A stretch of DNA of 54,588 nt from Streptomyces marinisediminis (GCF_026262575.1 NZ_JAPKFL010000032.1:1-54588), one strand, 5' to 3'; numbered from the stretch's first letter, positions 24,258 through 33,421 are shown. Numbers and translations are program-made. Notes: a model not told the origin generated them from the sequence alone.

Positions 24258-25988
24258 CTACGCGCCGGGGGGCGTGCGCAGCGCCAGCAACGCGACGTCG
24301 TCGTCGTTGTCGCCGGGGCGCACCTGCTCCAGCAGGGAGTCGCAGAAGGAGTCCAGCGGACGGTGGGCGAGGGAGGCCGCGTGCCGACGCAGCCGCTCCA
24401 GTCCGTCGTCGATGGGGCGGTGCGGGGACTCGACCAGGCCGTCGGTGTACAGCAGGACGGTGGCGCGCGGCGGCAGGACGGTGACGACGTCGGGGCGGGG
24501 TCTGGCGATCCCGGTCCCGAGCAGGATGCCGTGCGCGTCGGTGAGGTAGCGGGCCCGGCCGTCGTGGCCGACCAGCAGCGGCGGAGGGTGTCCGGCGTTC
24601 GTCCAGCACAGCCGCCACAGCCCGTCGTCGCCGAGGCCGAGGGTGGCCAGGATCATGGTCGCCATGGGGACCTCGGCGATGTGCTTCACGGCTTCGTCGA
24701 GCTGGGTGACGACGGCGCTGGGCGTGGCCTTGGGCTGGGACCACGCGAAGGCCCGCAGCATGTTGCGGACCTGCGCCATGCCGGCCGCGGCGTCGAGATC
24801 GTGCCCGACGACGTCGCCGATGACCAGGGCGTGGTCGCTGCCGGTCAGGGGGAAGGCGTCGTACCAGTCGCCGCCGACGGAGGAGGAGCGCGGCGCGGGC
24901 ACGTAGCGCACCGTCATCTCCAGCCCGGGCACGGTGGGGAGCTGGGGCAGCAGGTGGCGCTGCATGGTCTCGGCGACCTTGCGCTGGCGCTGGTACAGGC
25001 GCGCGTTGTCCAGCGCCAGGCCGGCCCGGCGGGTGATGTCCTCCAGCAGCGGGAGGTCACCGGTGGCGAAGGCGACGGAGCGCCCCGAGCGGCCCAGGGT
25101 CAGGGCACCGAGCACGTCGCGCAGGCCCCGGATGGGCGCGATGGCCGCGGAGTGCATGCCCGTCTCGGCGAACAGGCGCCGCTGCTCGACCGCGATGCCC
25201 GAGTCGGGCGGGCCCTGGTAGGTGGACGGACCGGCGAGCGAGGACGCGGCACCGCGCAGCGCGCGCGACAGCGGCATCGGGGACTCCTCCGGCACCGGGG
25301 GCATGGGCCCCTGGAGGTCCTCCCGCTCGACCAGGACACCGTCCTTGTGCTCCGTCACCAGAGCCCGGCGCACCTCGTCCCGCTCGGTGAGCAGGTCGAT
25401 CACCGCCCAGTCCGCGAGCCGGGGCACCGTCAGCGCCGCCAGCCGGCGCAGCGCCTCATCCGTGTCCAGGGTGGACGTGAGCTGGGTGGTCGTCTCCGCC
25501 AGCAGGGCCAGGCGGTCCAGCTCCGACAGGGGTGCCGGAGCCCCGGCCGAGCCCTGGGCGGGCACGCCCCCGTCCGTCCCGTACAGCAGCACCAGCGCGC
25601 CCGCCCTCCGCGCCGCCGGTGCGTAGGGCACGACGAGCCAGGACGACCGGACGAGCGTCCCGTCCCCGCGGGCGAACCACTCCGCGGCGCCGTGCTCGGT
25701 CCTCCCGGCGAGCAGCGCCTTCCGCAGCCGGCAGCGCGTGCGGGGCACGGGGTCCCCGTGGCTGTCGCGGTGCAGCAGGTCGTGGGAGTCCCGCCCCACG
25801 AGTTCCCCGCGGCTGCGGCCCAGCACCCGCTCGGCCGCGCCGTTGGCCGAGACGACGACACCGTCCTCGTCGACGACCACGGCCGCCGCCTGCACGTCCT
25901 CCAGCGTGGTGCCGAGCTGTAGGGCTTCAGGAGGCGTCTGGTGACCGGACACGGGTATGCCCCCCGTGCCGGTGCCGGTGACGTCCAT
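24258..25988 (-). CDS. PAS-GAF-SpoIIE protein phosphatase
   Basis: A 576-residue PP2C-type serine phosphatase of the RsbU class that probably dephosphorylates an anti-anti-sigma protein. Domains in order: PAS (about 20-130: VQAAAVVVDEDGVVVSANGAAERVLGRS), GAF (about 155-325: LDTDEALRRLAALTVPRLADWAVIDLL), then SpoIIE (about 340-575) with VGGDWYDAFPL, VIGDVVGHDLDAAAGMAQVR, TNAGHPPPLL, LLYTDGLVE and GDNDDDVALLALR. These hold the metal-binding aspartates. The ATG is preceded by GAGGAGG. The gene faces paaE and is likely an independent stress-signalling gene. Confidence 0.9.
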   Translation of the reverse strand: MDVTGTGTGGIPVSGHQTPPEALQLGTTLEDVQAAAVVVDEDGVVVSANGAAERVLGRSRGELVGRDSHDLLHRDSHGDPVPRTRCRLRKALLAGRTEHGAAEWFARGDGTLVRSSWLVVPYAPAARRAGALVLLYGTDGGVPAQGSAGAPAPLSELDRLALLAETTTQLTSTLDTDEALRRLAALTVPRLADWAVIDLLTERDEVRRALVTEHKDGVLVEREDLQGPMPPVPEESPMPLSRALRGAASSLAGPSTYQGPPDSGIAVEQRRLFAETGMHSAAIAPIRGLRDVLGALTLGRSGRSVAFATGDLPLLEDITRRAGLALDNARLYQRQRKVAETMQRHLLPQLPTVPGLEMTVRYVPAPRSSSVGGDWYDAFPLTGSDHALVIGDVVGHDLDAAAGMAQVRNMLRAFAWSQPKATPSAVVTQLDEAVKHIAEVPMATMILATLGLGDDGLWRLCWTNAGHPPPLLVGHDGRARYLTDAHGILLGTGIARPRPDVVTVLPPRATVLLYTDGLVESPHRPIDDGLERLRRHAASLAHRPLDSFCDSLLEQVRPGDNDDDVALLALRTPPGA

Positions 25989-26196
25989 GGCCCTCCTCGG
26001 TGCATGCGGACTCGCCCTGATCCCCCACGAAAGGTACCCGTACGCGCGACCGCCGCAGAACAGGCGCCGCACACCGGGCGCCCCCGCGCGCCTCCCACAC
26101 CACCCGGAGCGGCGCCCACGGCCCCGGAGCGCCGGGCGACGGCACCCGCACCGCCGCGACCCGGCCCCCCTGCCCGTGCGCGCGCCTGCCGACGGC

Positions 26197-26754
26197 TCAG
26201 CGGCAGGGCATGCTCATGTAGAGGGCGTGCTCACCCTCCGACGGCGTGCCGTCGTAGAGGGTGGTGTCCAGCCCGCAGAAGGCGAAGCCCATCCGCCGGT
26301 ACGCCCGGATCGCCGGCGCGTTGACGCTGCTGACCTCCAGCCAGAGGTGCCCGGCACCTCGCTCCCGGGCGAACTCCGCCGCGAGCCCCGTCAGCGCCCT
26401 GCCGATCCCCCGCCCCCGGTGCTCCGGGGCGATCTCGATGTCCTCGACGGTCAGCCTGCGGTTCCAGCCGGAGTACGCGACGAGGGCGAAACCGGCCAGC
26501 TCGCCGGTGGGCGCGTGGGCGAGGAAGGTACGGCAGTCCGCGTCGTCCCCGCCGTCCTGGTGCGCGTCGTCCTCGGGGAACACCTTGGTCAGCGGCGGGT
26601 CCACCGCGATCTCGCGCAGGGCGAACCCCTCGTCGGTGACGGTCACCCGGAACACCGTGTCGGTGGTGAAGGAGCCGTCCAGCGCCTCGACGGCCTCGAT
26701 GTCCCCGGGACCGGCGACGCGGTACCGGTAAGCGCTCTCCTCGGCGGCGGCCAC
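26197..26754 (-). CDS. GNAT N-acetyltransferase similar to streptothricin acetyltransferase
   Basis: A 185-residue acetyl-CoA-dependent N-acetyltransferase. The opening (IEAVEALDGSFTTDTVFRVTV, REIAVDPPLTKVFPEDD) matches streptothricin acetyltransferases of the Sat/Nat group, and VEDIEIAPEHRGRGIGRAL is the acetyl-CoA-binding loop, followed by GFAFCGLDTTLYD. It may detoxify streptothricin-like amines, or another amine. The start is uncertain: GTG 26754 or GTG 26760. No ribosome site is visible, and a TAGCCT hexamer just upstream suggests a leaderless mRNA starting near 26754. Confidence 0.8.
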   Translation of the reverse strand: MAAAEESAYRYRVAGPGDIEAVEALDGSFTTDTVFRVTVTDEGFALREIAVDPPLTKVFPEDDAHQDGGDDADCRTFLAHAPTGELAGFALVAYSGWNRRLTVEDIEIAPEHRGRGIGRALTGLAAEFARERGAGHLWLEVSSVNAPAIRAYRRMGFAFCGLDTTLYDGTPSEGEHALYMSMPCR

Positions 26755-26907
26755 GGGCACGAGGCTAGCCGATCGCTGCGGAACGGGCCCCGGGCCGGTG
26801 CGCGCCGCCGCGCGGGCGGGTCGGCGCGGCGCGGCCGGGCCGACGGCCCCGGCCCGCCCCGGCCCGCGGATGCCGGACGTCACACTTCCCTTCGCGGCGC
26901 CGCCCCG

Positions 26908-26913
26908 TAAGCT
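26908..26913 (+). promoter_or_regulatory. Possible -10 element for the metE riboswitch transcript
   Basis: TAAGCT lies 8 bases before the start of the riboswitch structure. No strong -35 hexamer is seen. It is inferred mainly from position. Confidence 0.35.
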
Positions 26914-26920
26914 GAACCCC

Positions 26921-27140
26921 AGCAGCTGGTTCGCCCCGCTCTTCCGCCACGCCCCCGGGCGCGGCGGAAGAGCGGGGCGTCGCAAGAGGGAACCCGGTGG
27001 GAATCCGGGACTGCCCCGCAGCGGTGAGCGGGAACGACCGCCGTCACACGCACTGGGTCCGAGGTTTGGGCCTGGGAAGCGACGGCCAGTAGGTGTCCTC
27101 CGTCCGGGAGGGCGCGCCCGCGAGTCCGAAGACCTGCCAC
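26921..27140 (+). promoter_or_regulatory. Cobalamin (adenosylcobalamin) riboswitch
   Basis: The aptamer consensus is plain: AACCCGGTGGGAATCCGGG, then CTGCCCCGCAGCGGTGAG, the B12-box-type GACGGCCAGTAGGTG, and GAGTCCGAAGACCTGCC at the 3' end. A perfect 17-base-pair stem (26932-26948 with 26963-26979) forms an extended peripheral helix at the 5' side. It lies 185 bases before metE. Binding of cobalamin should lower expression of the B12-independent methionine synthase when a B12-dependent enzyme can take over. Confidence 0.93.
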
Positions 27141-27324
27141 CTGCCCGCGTGCGGACCCCTCCGCGCGCGGACATCCCGGTGACCTCGAGGGCGGGTCGGC
27201 GTACACACCAGACGGAACGACCGTGCCTGTGCCGTGCGGGGTCGTGGCCGTCCGGTCCGTCACCCCTTCGCGCTCTCGTCCCGTCGCCGGGATCTCAGGG
27301 AATCGTCTCGCGAAGGAGATCTCC

Positions 27325-29643
27325 GTGACAGCGAAGTCCGCAGCCGCGGCAGCACAGGCCACCGTGTACGGCTACCCCCGCCAGGGTCCGAACCGGGAAC
27401 TCAAGAAGGCCGTCGAGGGTTACTGGAAGGGCCGGGTCACCGCCGAGGCCCTCCGGGCGGCCGGCGCCGAACTCCGGCGGAGCAACTGGCGGCAGCTCGC
27501 CGACGCCGGCGTCCACGAGGTGCCCACCGGTGACTTCTCGTACTACGACCACGTCCTGGACACGACCGTCATGGTGGGCGCGGTCTCCGAGCGCCACCGC
27601 GCCGCCTTCGAAGCCGTCCCGACCGACGGCTACTTCGCGATGGCCCGCGGCACCCAGGACGTCGCTCCGCTGGAGATGACCAAGTGGTTCGACACCAACT
27701 ACCACTACCTGGTCCCCGAGCTGGGTCCCGACACCGCCTTCGCGGCCGACTCCACCCAACAGGTCGCCGAACTGGGGGAAGCCCTCGCCCTGGGCCTCGC
27801 GGCGCGGCCCGTGCTGGTCGGCCCCGTCACGTACCTCCTGCTCGCCAAGCCCGCCCCCGGCGTGCCCGCCGACTTCGAGCCGCTGACCCTCCTGGACCGG
27901 CTGCTGCCCGTGTACGCCGAGGTCCTCGCCGACCTGCGGGCGGCCGGCGCCGCGTGGGTGCAGCTCGACGAGCCCGCGCTGGTGCAGGACCGCACCCCCG
28001 CCGTGCTGAACGCCGCCGAGCGCGCCTACCGCGAGCTGGGTACCCTCACCGACCGGCCGAAGCTGCTCGTCGCCTCCTACTTCGACCGGCTCGGCGACGC
28101 CCTGCCCGTACTGGCCAAGGCCCCGGTCGAGGGCCTCGCGCTGGACTTCACCGAGGCCGCCGCCGCCAACCTGGAGGCGCTCGCCGCCGTCGGCGGCCTG
28201 CCCGGCAAGCGGCTGGTCGCCGGCGTCGTCAACGGCCGCAACATCTGGATCAACGACATGCAGAGGTCGCTGTCCACGCTCGGCACCCTGCTCGGGCTCG
28301 CCGACCGCGTCGACGTCGCCGCCTCCTGCTCCCTGCTGCACGTGCCGCTGGACGCCGCCGTGGAGCCGGACATCGAACCGGAGGTCCTGCGCTGGCTGGC
28401 CTTCGCCCGGCAGAAGACCGCCGAGATCGTCACCCTCGCCCACGGCCTCGCCCACGGCACCGGCGCCATCGGCGCCGCACTCCTCACCAACCGCGCCGAC
28501 CTCGACTCCCGGGCGGGCTCGCCGGTCACCCGTGATCCGGCCGTGCGGGCCCGCTGCGCGGGCGTGACGGACGCCGACACCCGCCGCTCCCAGCCGTACG
28601 CCGAGCGGGCCGCGGCCCAGCGCGCCCACCTCGGCCTGCCGCTGCTGCCCACGACGACCGTCGGCTCGTTCCCGCAGACCGCCGACCTGCGCGCCGCCCG
28701 CGCCGATCTGCGCGCCGGCCGCATCGACACGGCCGGGTACGAGGAGCGCGTCAGGGCGGAGATCCGGGAGGTCGTCTCCTTCCAGGAGCGGACCGGTGTC
28801 GACGTCCTGGTGCACGGCGAGGCCGAGCGCAACGACATGGTGCAGTACTTCGCCGAGCAGCTCACCGGCTACCTGGCGACGCGGCACGGCTGGGTGCAGT
28901 CGTACGGCACCCGGTACGTGCGTCCGCCGATCCTGGTCGGCGACGTCTCCCGGCCCGAGCCGATGACCGTGCGCTGGACCTCCTACGCGCAGTCGCTGAG
29001 CGACCGGCCCGTCAAGGGCATGCTCACCGGCCCCGTCACCATGCTCGCCTGGTCCTTCGTCCGCGACGACCAGCCGCTGGGCGAGACCGCACGCCAGGTC
29101 GCGCTCGCCCTGCGCGACGAGGTGGGCGATCTGGAGGCGGCCGGGACCTCGGTCATCCAGGTCGACGAACCCGCGCTGCGCGAGACCCTGCCGCTGCGGG
29201 CCGCCGACCGCGCCGCGTACCTGGCGTGGGCGACCGAGGCGTTCCGGCTCACCACCGCGGGCGTACGGCCGGACACCCAGGTCCACACCCACATGTGCTA
29301 CGCCGAGTTCGGCGACATCGTCCAGGCCATCGACGACCTCGACGCCGACGTCATCAGCCTGGAGGCCGCCCGCTCCCACATGCAGGTCGCCCGCGAACTC
29401 GCCTCGCACGGCTACCCGCGCGAGGCCGGACCGGGGGTGTACGACATCCACTCCCCGCGCGTGCCGAGCGCCGCCGAGGCCGCGGACCTCCTGCGGACCG
29501 GGCTGCGGGCCATCCCCGCCGAACGGCTGTGGGTCAACCCCGACTGCGGCCTGAAGACCCGCGGCTGGCCCGAGACCCGGGCGTCCCTGGAGAACCTGGT
29601 CGCCGCCGCCCGCACCGTCCGCGGCGAACTGACCGCCTCCTGA
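27325..29643 (+). CDS. metE: Cobalamin-independent methionine synthase MetE
   Basis: Transfers a methyl group from 5-methyltetrahydropteroyltri-glutamate to homocysteine. The 772-residue protein has both barrels: an N-terminal one starting TVYGYPRQGPNRELKKAVEGYWKG (the GTG start follows GAAGGAGA), and a C-terminal one with TTTVGSFPQT, HGEAERNDMVQYF, and zinc ligands in HTHMCYAEFGD and WVNPDCGLKTRGW. Length is normal. Control comes from the upstream cobalamin riboswitch. A strong hairpin follows the stop codon. Confidence 0.97.
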   Translation: MTAKSAAAAAQATVYGYPRQGPNRELKKAVEGYWKGRVTAEALRAAGAELRRSNWRQLADAGVHEVPTGDFSYYDHVLDTTVMVGAVSERHRAAFEAVPTDGYFAMARGTQDVAPLEMTKWFDTNYHYLVPELGPDTAFAADSTQQVAELGEALALGLAARPVLVGPVTYLLLAKPAPGVPADFEPLTLLDRLLPVYAEVLADLRAAGAAWVQLDEPALVQDRTPAVLNAAERAYRELGTLTDRPKLLVASYFDRLGDALPVLAKAPVEGLALDFTEAAAANLEALAAVGGLPGKRLVAGVVNGRNIWINDMQRSLSTLGTLLGLADRVDVAASCSLLHVPLDAAVEPDIEPEVLRWLAFARQKTAEIVTLAHGLAHGTGAIGAALLTNRADLDSRAGSPVTRDPAVRARCAGVTDADTRRSQPYAERAAAQRAHLGLPLLPTTTVGSFPQTADLRAARADLRAGRIDTAGYEERVRAEIREVVSFQERTGVDVLVHGEAERNDMVQYFAEQLTGYLATRHGWVQSYGTRYVRPPILVGDVSRPEPMTVRWTSYAQSLSDRPVKGMLTGPVTMLAWSFVRDDQPLGETARQVALALRDEVGDLEAAGTSVIQVDEPALRETLPLRAADRAAYLAWATEAFRLTTAGVRPDTQVHTHMCYAEFGDIVQAIDDLDADVISLEAARSHMQVARELASHGYPREAGPGVYDIHSPRVPSAAEAADLLRTGLRAIPAERLWVNPDCGLKTRGWPETRASLENLVAAARTVRGELTAS

Positions 29644-29656
29644 CCGGAGATCCCCA

Positions 29657-29692
29657 GGGGGCGGGGCCGCCGGACGCCCCGGCCCCGCCCCC
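29657..29692 (+). terminator. Terminator of metE
   Basis: A 12-base-pair stem (GGGGGCGGGGCC with its complement) and a 12-base loop, beginning 14 bases after the metE stop. Confidence 0.7.
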
Positions 29693-29775
29693 GCACCGCC
29701 ACGACGACGGCGGCGGGGGTCATGCCGGCGGAAGGGGTGAGGGAGGGCCCCCTCGCCCCTTCCGCCGGGGCGAAC

Positions 29776-29883
29776 TCACGGGCGCGGGAGCAGCGGCGCG
29801 AGGAAGCGGCTCGGCTCGCCGTGCCGGGTGAGGGCGAGCGCGTCCCTGGCCCGGGTCGCCGCGACGAACAGCAGCGACCGCGC
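29776..29883 (-). pseudogene. Remnant of UvrD/Rep-type helicase C-terminus
   Basis: The frame reads RSLLFVAATRARDALALTRHGEPSRFLAPLLPRP and stops. This is the conserved motif VI and tail of UvrD-like helicases (LLYVAATRARD...HGEPSPFL). No other helicase part is found upstream; beyond about 29883 the frame becomes Arg/Pro-rich and unrelated. It is a stub left by deletion, just downstream of the HATPase gene on the same strand. Confidence 0.6.
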
Positions 29884-29921
29884 CCGGTGCGGTTCCCGCC
29901 GGTGGACCGCGGAGCCGCCGG

Positions 29922-30374
29922 TCAGCACGGCAGGTCCAGCTCGGCGGCGACGGTCTTGCCGACGGGGACGCGGTCGAGGACGCTCCACCGGTCGGCGAGC
30001 GCCTCCACCACGAGCAGGCCCCGGCCGCTCTCGGCGAGGGGCGGCGGGCAGGGCACGCCGGGGCCGGGAGGGCGGCGCTCGCCCCGGACGTCGGAGACCT
30101 CGATCCGCAGGGTCGGGCCGAGGAGCCTGACGACGAGCTCGAAGTCCCGGCCGGGAACCCGGCCGTGCGTGACGGCGTTGCTCGCCAGTTCGGCGACGAG
30201 CAGGGCGGCGGTCTCGGACGCCGGGGTGCCGTGCGGAACGCCCCAGGTGTCGAGCTGGTGCAGCGCGAGCCGACGGGCGAGCCGGGCACCGCGCGGGGTG
30301 GAGCTGAAGCGCTGGGCGAACACACGTACGGTGACGGGCGCCGCGCCCGCGGCGGGGGTGGACGGTGCTGTCAT
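29922..30374 (-). CDS. ATP-binding anti-sigma-like regulator (HATPase_c, RsbW/AbaA-type)
   Basis: A 150-residue GHKL ATPase domain: LLVAELASNAVTHG (N box), LRIEVSDVRGE (G1 region) and GRGLLVVEALADRWSV (G2 region). Streptomyces have many such single-domain proteins beside XRE-DUF5753 regulators and DUF397 proteins, forming WhiJ-like trios. That is the arrangement here, with the other two genes divergent. It may sequester a sigma factor or partner in signalling. The ATG at 30374 is preferred over upstream in-frame codons because the domain starts soon after. Confidence 0.8.
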   Translation of the reverse strand: MTAPSTPAAGAAPVTVRVFAQRFSSTPRGARLARRLALHQLDTWGVPHGTPASETAALLVAELASNAVTHGRVPGRDFELVVRLLGPTLRIEVSDVRGERRPPGPGVPCPPPLAESGRGLLVVEALADRWSVLDRVPVGKTVAAELDLPC

Positions 30375-30535
30375 GGGCCCAAGGTGCCGCCGGGCGGGAG
30401 GGGTTGACCAGCGCCGCCGCGCGTACGCCGGGTCAGCGTACGCGCACGTTCGGTGGACAGTACGCGTCACCGTGCGTGACCATGGGTGGCAGTCGGAAGC
30501 GGTACGGCAGCGGGTGGCACGGGAGGTGTCCGGCG

Positions 30536-31390
30536 GTGGCCTACGAGAACACGGACGGCGGTACGGGGGCGACGGGCGGCACGGAGCCGGGTACGTCGGA
30601 CAGCCTGCGCACCTTCGGCGCGGTCGTCCAGGCCTTACGCGAGCACAAGGGCCTCAGCCGCGAGGAGTTCGCGGCCCTGGTCGGCTACTCCAAGCACACG
30701 GTCGCCTCGGTCGAGCAGGGCCGGCGGATGCCCGACCAGGACTTCGTGGACCGCGCCGAACCGGTGCTCGGCAACACGGGCGCCTTGCGGAAGGCGGCAC
30801 CGCACCTGTCGCGCCAGGCGGGACTGGCGAGCTGGTTCCGCCAGTGGGCACGGCTGGAGGCGACGGCGATCAGCCTGTGGACCTACGAGTGCCGGGTGAT
30901 CCCCGGACTGCTCCAGACCGAGCGGTACGCGCGTGCGGTCACGGAGAGCGTCCCGCCGGTGAAGGACGAGGAGCAGGTGGCCAAGCAGGTCACCGCTCGA
31001 CTGGAACGCCAGCGGCTGTTCGACCGCAGGCCGCCGATCGCGTTCAGTTTCATCATCGAGCAGGCTCTGGTGGAGCGCGGCACGGGAAGCCCCGACGTGA
31101 CGAGGGAGTTGCTCGACAGCCTCTTGGACCGGTCCCTACAGTTCAACGTCGAGTTGCAGATCATGCCCCGCTACCAGCCGGACCACGCTGGATTCGACGG
31201 CCCGCTGATGCTCTTGGAGTCTCCGAACCACAAGTGGTCCGGGTACGCGGAAGGCCAGCGTGGCGGCATGTTGATCTCAGACCCGAAGGAGGTCAGCATC
31301 ACGCTCCAGCGGTATGCAAGACTGCGCTCGCAGGCTCTCACCTCCGAAGACTCAAGGAGCCTGCTGAAGCGACTACGAGGAGCGCTATGA
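30536..31390 (+). CDS. XRE family HTH regulator with DUF5753 domain (WhiJ-like), TTA codon
   Basis: A 284-residue protein. Residues about 20-75 form the HTH (RTFGAVVQALREHKGLSREEF, VGYSKHTVASVEQGRR). The rest is DUF5753: ASWFRQWARLEATAISLWTYE, VIPGLLQTERYARAV, LERQRLFDRRPP, FSFIIEQALVERG, SLQFNVELQIMP. The GTG start has GGGAGG nine bases upstream. Codon 34 (30635-30637) is TTA, so the protein should depend on bldA. It overlaps the DUF397 gene by four bases and is divergent from the HATPase gene. WhiJ-like sets act in developmental control in Streptomyces. Confidence 0.9.
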   Translation: MAYENTDGGTGATGGTEPGTSDSLRTFGAVVQALREHKGLSREEFAALVGYSKHTVASVEQGRRMPDQDFVDRAEPVLGNTGALRKAAPHLSRQAGLASWFRQWARLEATAISLWTYECRVIPGLLQTERYARAVTESVPPVKDEEQVAKQVTARLERQRLFDRRPPIAFSFIIEQALVERGTGSPDVTRELLDSLLDRSLQFNVELQIMPRYQPDHAGFDGPLMLLESPNHKWSGYAEGQRGGMLISDPKEVSITLQRYARLRSQALTSEDSRSLLKRLRGAL

Positions 31391-31575
31391 GCAGCATCGG
31401 TGAACTGGCCTGGTTCAAGAGCAGCTACAGCGGTTCCGACGGTGACGCCTGCGTCGAGGTGGCGATGGACGCGCGGGCGGTCCACGTCCGGGACTCCAAG
31501 GACCAGCGGAGCCCCGAACTCGCCGTCTCCCCCGCCGCGTGGAACGACTTCGTCACGTACGCCGCCCAGGCCTGA
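31387..31575 (+). CDS. DUF397 domain protein
   Basis: A 62-residue protein with the full DUF397 pattern: LAWFKSSYSGSDGDACVEVAMD, AVHVRDSKD, ELAVSPAAWNDFVTYA. It is coupled to the WhiJ-like regulator by an ATGA overlap. These small proteins are thought to modulate their partner regulator. Confidence 0.93.
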   Translation: MSSIGELAWFKSSYSGSDGDACVEVAMDARAVHVRDSKDQRSPELAVSPAAWNDFVTYAAQA

Positions 31576-31586
31576 CCACACGCACC

Positions 31587-31616
31587 GCCCCGCGCCGGAG
31601 CCGTCCGGCGCGGGGC
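31587..31616 (+). terminator. Terminator of the WhiJ-like operon
   Basis: A perfect 13-base-pair stem (GCCCCGCGCCGGA with its complement) and GCCG loop starts 12 bases after the DUF397 stop. Confidence 0.75.
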
Positions 31617-31835
31617 ACCGTCGTAAACACCTCCGGAAGCGCCCACTTCCCCGCGTCGACGGCCTCCCGGAGACGTGCGGAGAAGTACGTGCGCGCCGCG
31701 CGCGTCTCCCCCTCACGGCCGACCGGGCCCGCCGACGGCCCGTGGGATCGCTTCGGCCGCCCTGTGTGCGGGCGTGTCGCGGCGACCACCGGAACCGCGG
31801 GCCGTCGGCGGGGTGCTCGGGTCAGCGGTCAGCGG

Positions 31836-32142
31836 TCAGGGTGTGGTGTAGCCCAGGGTGTAGTCGCCGCTGCCGGAGTAGGCGTGGACGCGGTAGCGGT
31901 AGTAGCCGGCCGTCCCGTCGTAGGACAGCTCCTCGTCCGGCCCGCTGCTCGTGGCACGCGCCACCTCACTCCAGCCCGCGCCGCCCCACTTCTGCAGGTA
32001 GAGGTCGAAGTCCGCGCCGTCCGGGCCGTCCAGACAGGCCCGGTGCGCACCCGCACCCGACTGGAACCAGCTGCCACCGGGCTGGACGTCACTGCCACCA
32101 CCGCGCAGCGAACCGCTCACGGTGTGCTCCAGCCCGTCACAG
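31836..32142 (-). repeat. Type A tail module, copy 1 (M28 gene)
   Basis: Encodes the C-terminal PPC-like domain from the CDGLEHTVSGSLRGGG region to the final DYTLGYTTP. Compared by eye with the copy at 35646-35939 it has one mismatch in 294 bases. Compared with 33422-33728 it has about five in 307. Identity also continues into the 3' flank shared with the M4 copy (GCTCGGGTCAGCGGTC), here with a 7-base AGCGGTC duplication. Confidence 0.9.
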
Positions 32143-33398
32143 GACGACGTGCCGTTGACGGTGAGGGCGTAGGCCGCCGAGTTGGTGGTCTCGGTGCCCT
32201 CGCCGGTGACGGTCACCGAGGTGTTCGACGACGGCGCGCCCGCGTCCGCGGTCAGGGTCAGGGTCGAGGACTCGCCGGAGGTCACCGACACCGGGTCGAA
32301 ACGCGCGCTCACCCCGGACGGCAGCCCCTGCGCGGAGAACCGCACCGTCTGCGCGTCGCCCCTCGTGGTGGCGGTCGAGACGGTCGTCGTCACCGACTCC
32401 CCGGCCTCCAGCGTGCCGGAGGACGGCGACACCGACACCGAGAAGTCGTTCGCGGCGTTGTCGGTGCCCGCCAGCGCCCAGACGGTGTGCGCGATGGCGT
32501 TGGTGCTCTGGCCCATCGCGTAGGCGCCGACGTTCGAGAGGTCGTCGCACCCGCTGTGGTAGCAGGGGTCGTCGGAGTTGCCGATGCCGCCGACGGTGAT
32601 GCCGTACCGGGAGAAGGAGGAGTGGTCGGAGCTTCCGTCCCAGCGGATGTCGAACGTGGGGATGGACTGGTCGGCGAAGTACTCCTTGAACAGCCCGCTG
32701 ATGGTCGCGTCGTGGGAGTAGACGCCCCAGCGCCGCACGTCCTTCTGGCCGACCATGTCGAAGTTGAGGTACGCGTCGATCTTCGCGCGCTGGCCGCTTC
32801 CGAGGTTCTGCGCGTAGTGCTGGGAGCCGACGAGGCCGAGCTCCTCGGCCCCCCACCAGCCGAACCGCAGCCGCTTCTCCGGTCGCAGGTCGGCGCTGGA
32901 CACCTCCAGCGCCACCTCCAGGACGGCCGCGGAACCGCTGCCGTTGTCGTTGATGCCGGGCCCGCGGGTCACGCTGTCCAGGTGCGCCCCGGCCATCACC
33001 ACCTGGTCGGGGTCGCCGTGCGGCCACTCGGCGATCACGTTGTAGCCGGTCGCGCCACGGTAGGTGAACGACTGGAGCGTGGTGTCGAAACCGGCGGCGT
33101 CCAGGGTGCTTCGCACGTAGTCGGCCGACGCGCGGTAGCCGGGCGTCCCGTGGGCGCGGTTGCCGCCGTGCGCGTCCGCGATGTCCTGGAACTTCTCCAG
33201 GTGGGCCATCGCGTCCGCGGCCGGGATGTGCGGGGGGTCGGCGGTGGTGGCCGCGGAACCCGGCGCCGCGGCGGTGGTGTGGGCGCTGTGGAGTGCCGCC
33301 GTGGGCGCCGCGGTGTCGGCGGTCGCCGGGGCGGCGCCCAGGAGGCCCACCGAGAGCGTCAGCGCTCCGACGAGTATGGACAGGGGTCGTCGTCTCAT
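31836..33398 (-). CDS. Secreted M28 family zinc aminopeptidase with C-terminal Ig-like and PPC-like domains
   Basis: A 520-residue exported aminopeptidase. A Sec signal covers residues 1-28 (MRRRPLSILVGALTLSVGLL, cleavage near ATA). The M28 domain (about 60-310) holds the two-zinc set: His139 and Asp141 in AGAHLDSV, Asp151 in GINDNGSGSAA, Glu185-Glu186 in GAEELGL, Asp214 in NFDMVG and His259 in GSSDHSSF. An Ig-like linker (about 318-415) and a PPC-like beta domain (about 419-520) follow. It is 23 bases behind the S15 gene and probably co-transcribed. Its last 307 bases are nearly identical to those of the S15 gene, and the last 294 to those of the M4 gene at 35646. Confidence 0.93.
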   Translation of the reverse strand: MRRRPLSILVGALTLSVGLLGAAPATADTAAPTAALHSAHTTAAAPGSAATTADPPHIPAADAMAHLEKFQDIADAHGGNRAHGTPGYRASADYVRSTLDAAGFDTTLQSFTYRGATGYNVIAEWPHGDPDQVVMAGAHLDSVTRGPGINDNGSGSAAVLEVALEVSSADLRPEKRLRFGWWGAEELGLVGSQHYAQNLGSGQRAKIDAYLNFDMVGQKDVRRWGVYSHDATISGLFKEYFADQSIPTFDIRWDGSSDHSSFSRYGITVGGIGNSDDPCYHSGCDDLSNVGAYAMGQSTNAIAHTVWALAGTDNAANDFSVSVSPSSGTLEAGESVTTTVSTATTRGDAQTVRFSAQGLPSGVSARFDPVSVTSGESSTLTLTADAGAPSSNTSVTVTGEGTETTNSAAYALTVNGTSSCDGLEHTVSGSLRGGGSDVQPGGSWFQSGAGAHRACLDGPDGADFDLYLQKWGGAGWSEVARATSSGPDEELSYDGTAGYYRYRVHAYSGSGDYTLGYTTP

Positions 33399-33421
33399 GG
33401 GTTCTGCTCCTGTGTGGGTTG

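Noticed and set aside
26800..27324. Open frames across the metE leader
   Set aside because: They cross the riboswitch aptamer, have no ribosome sites and encode Arg/Gly/Pro-rich sequence.
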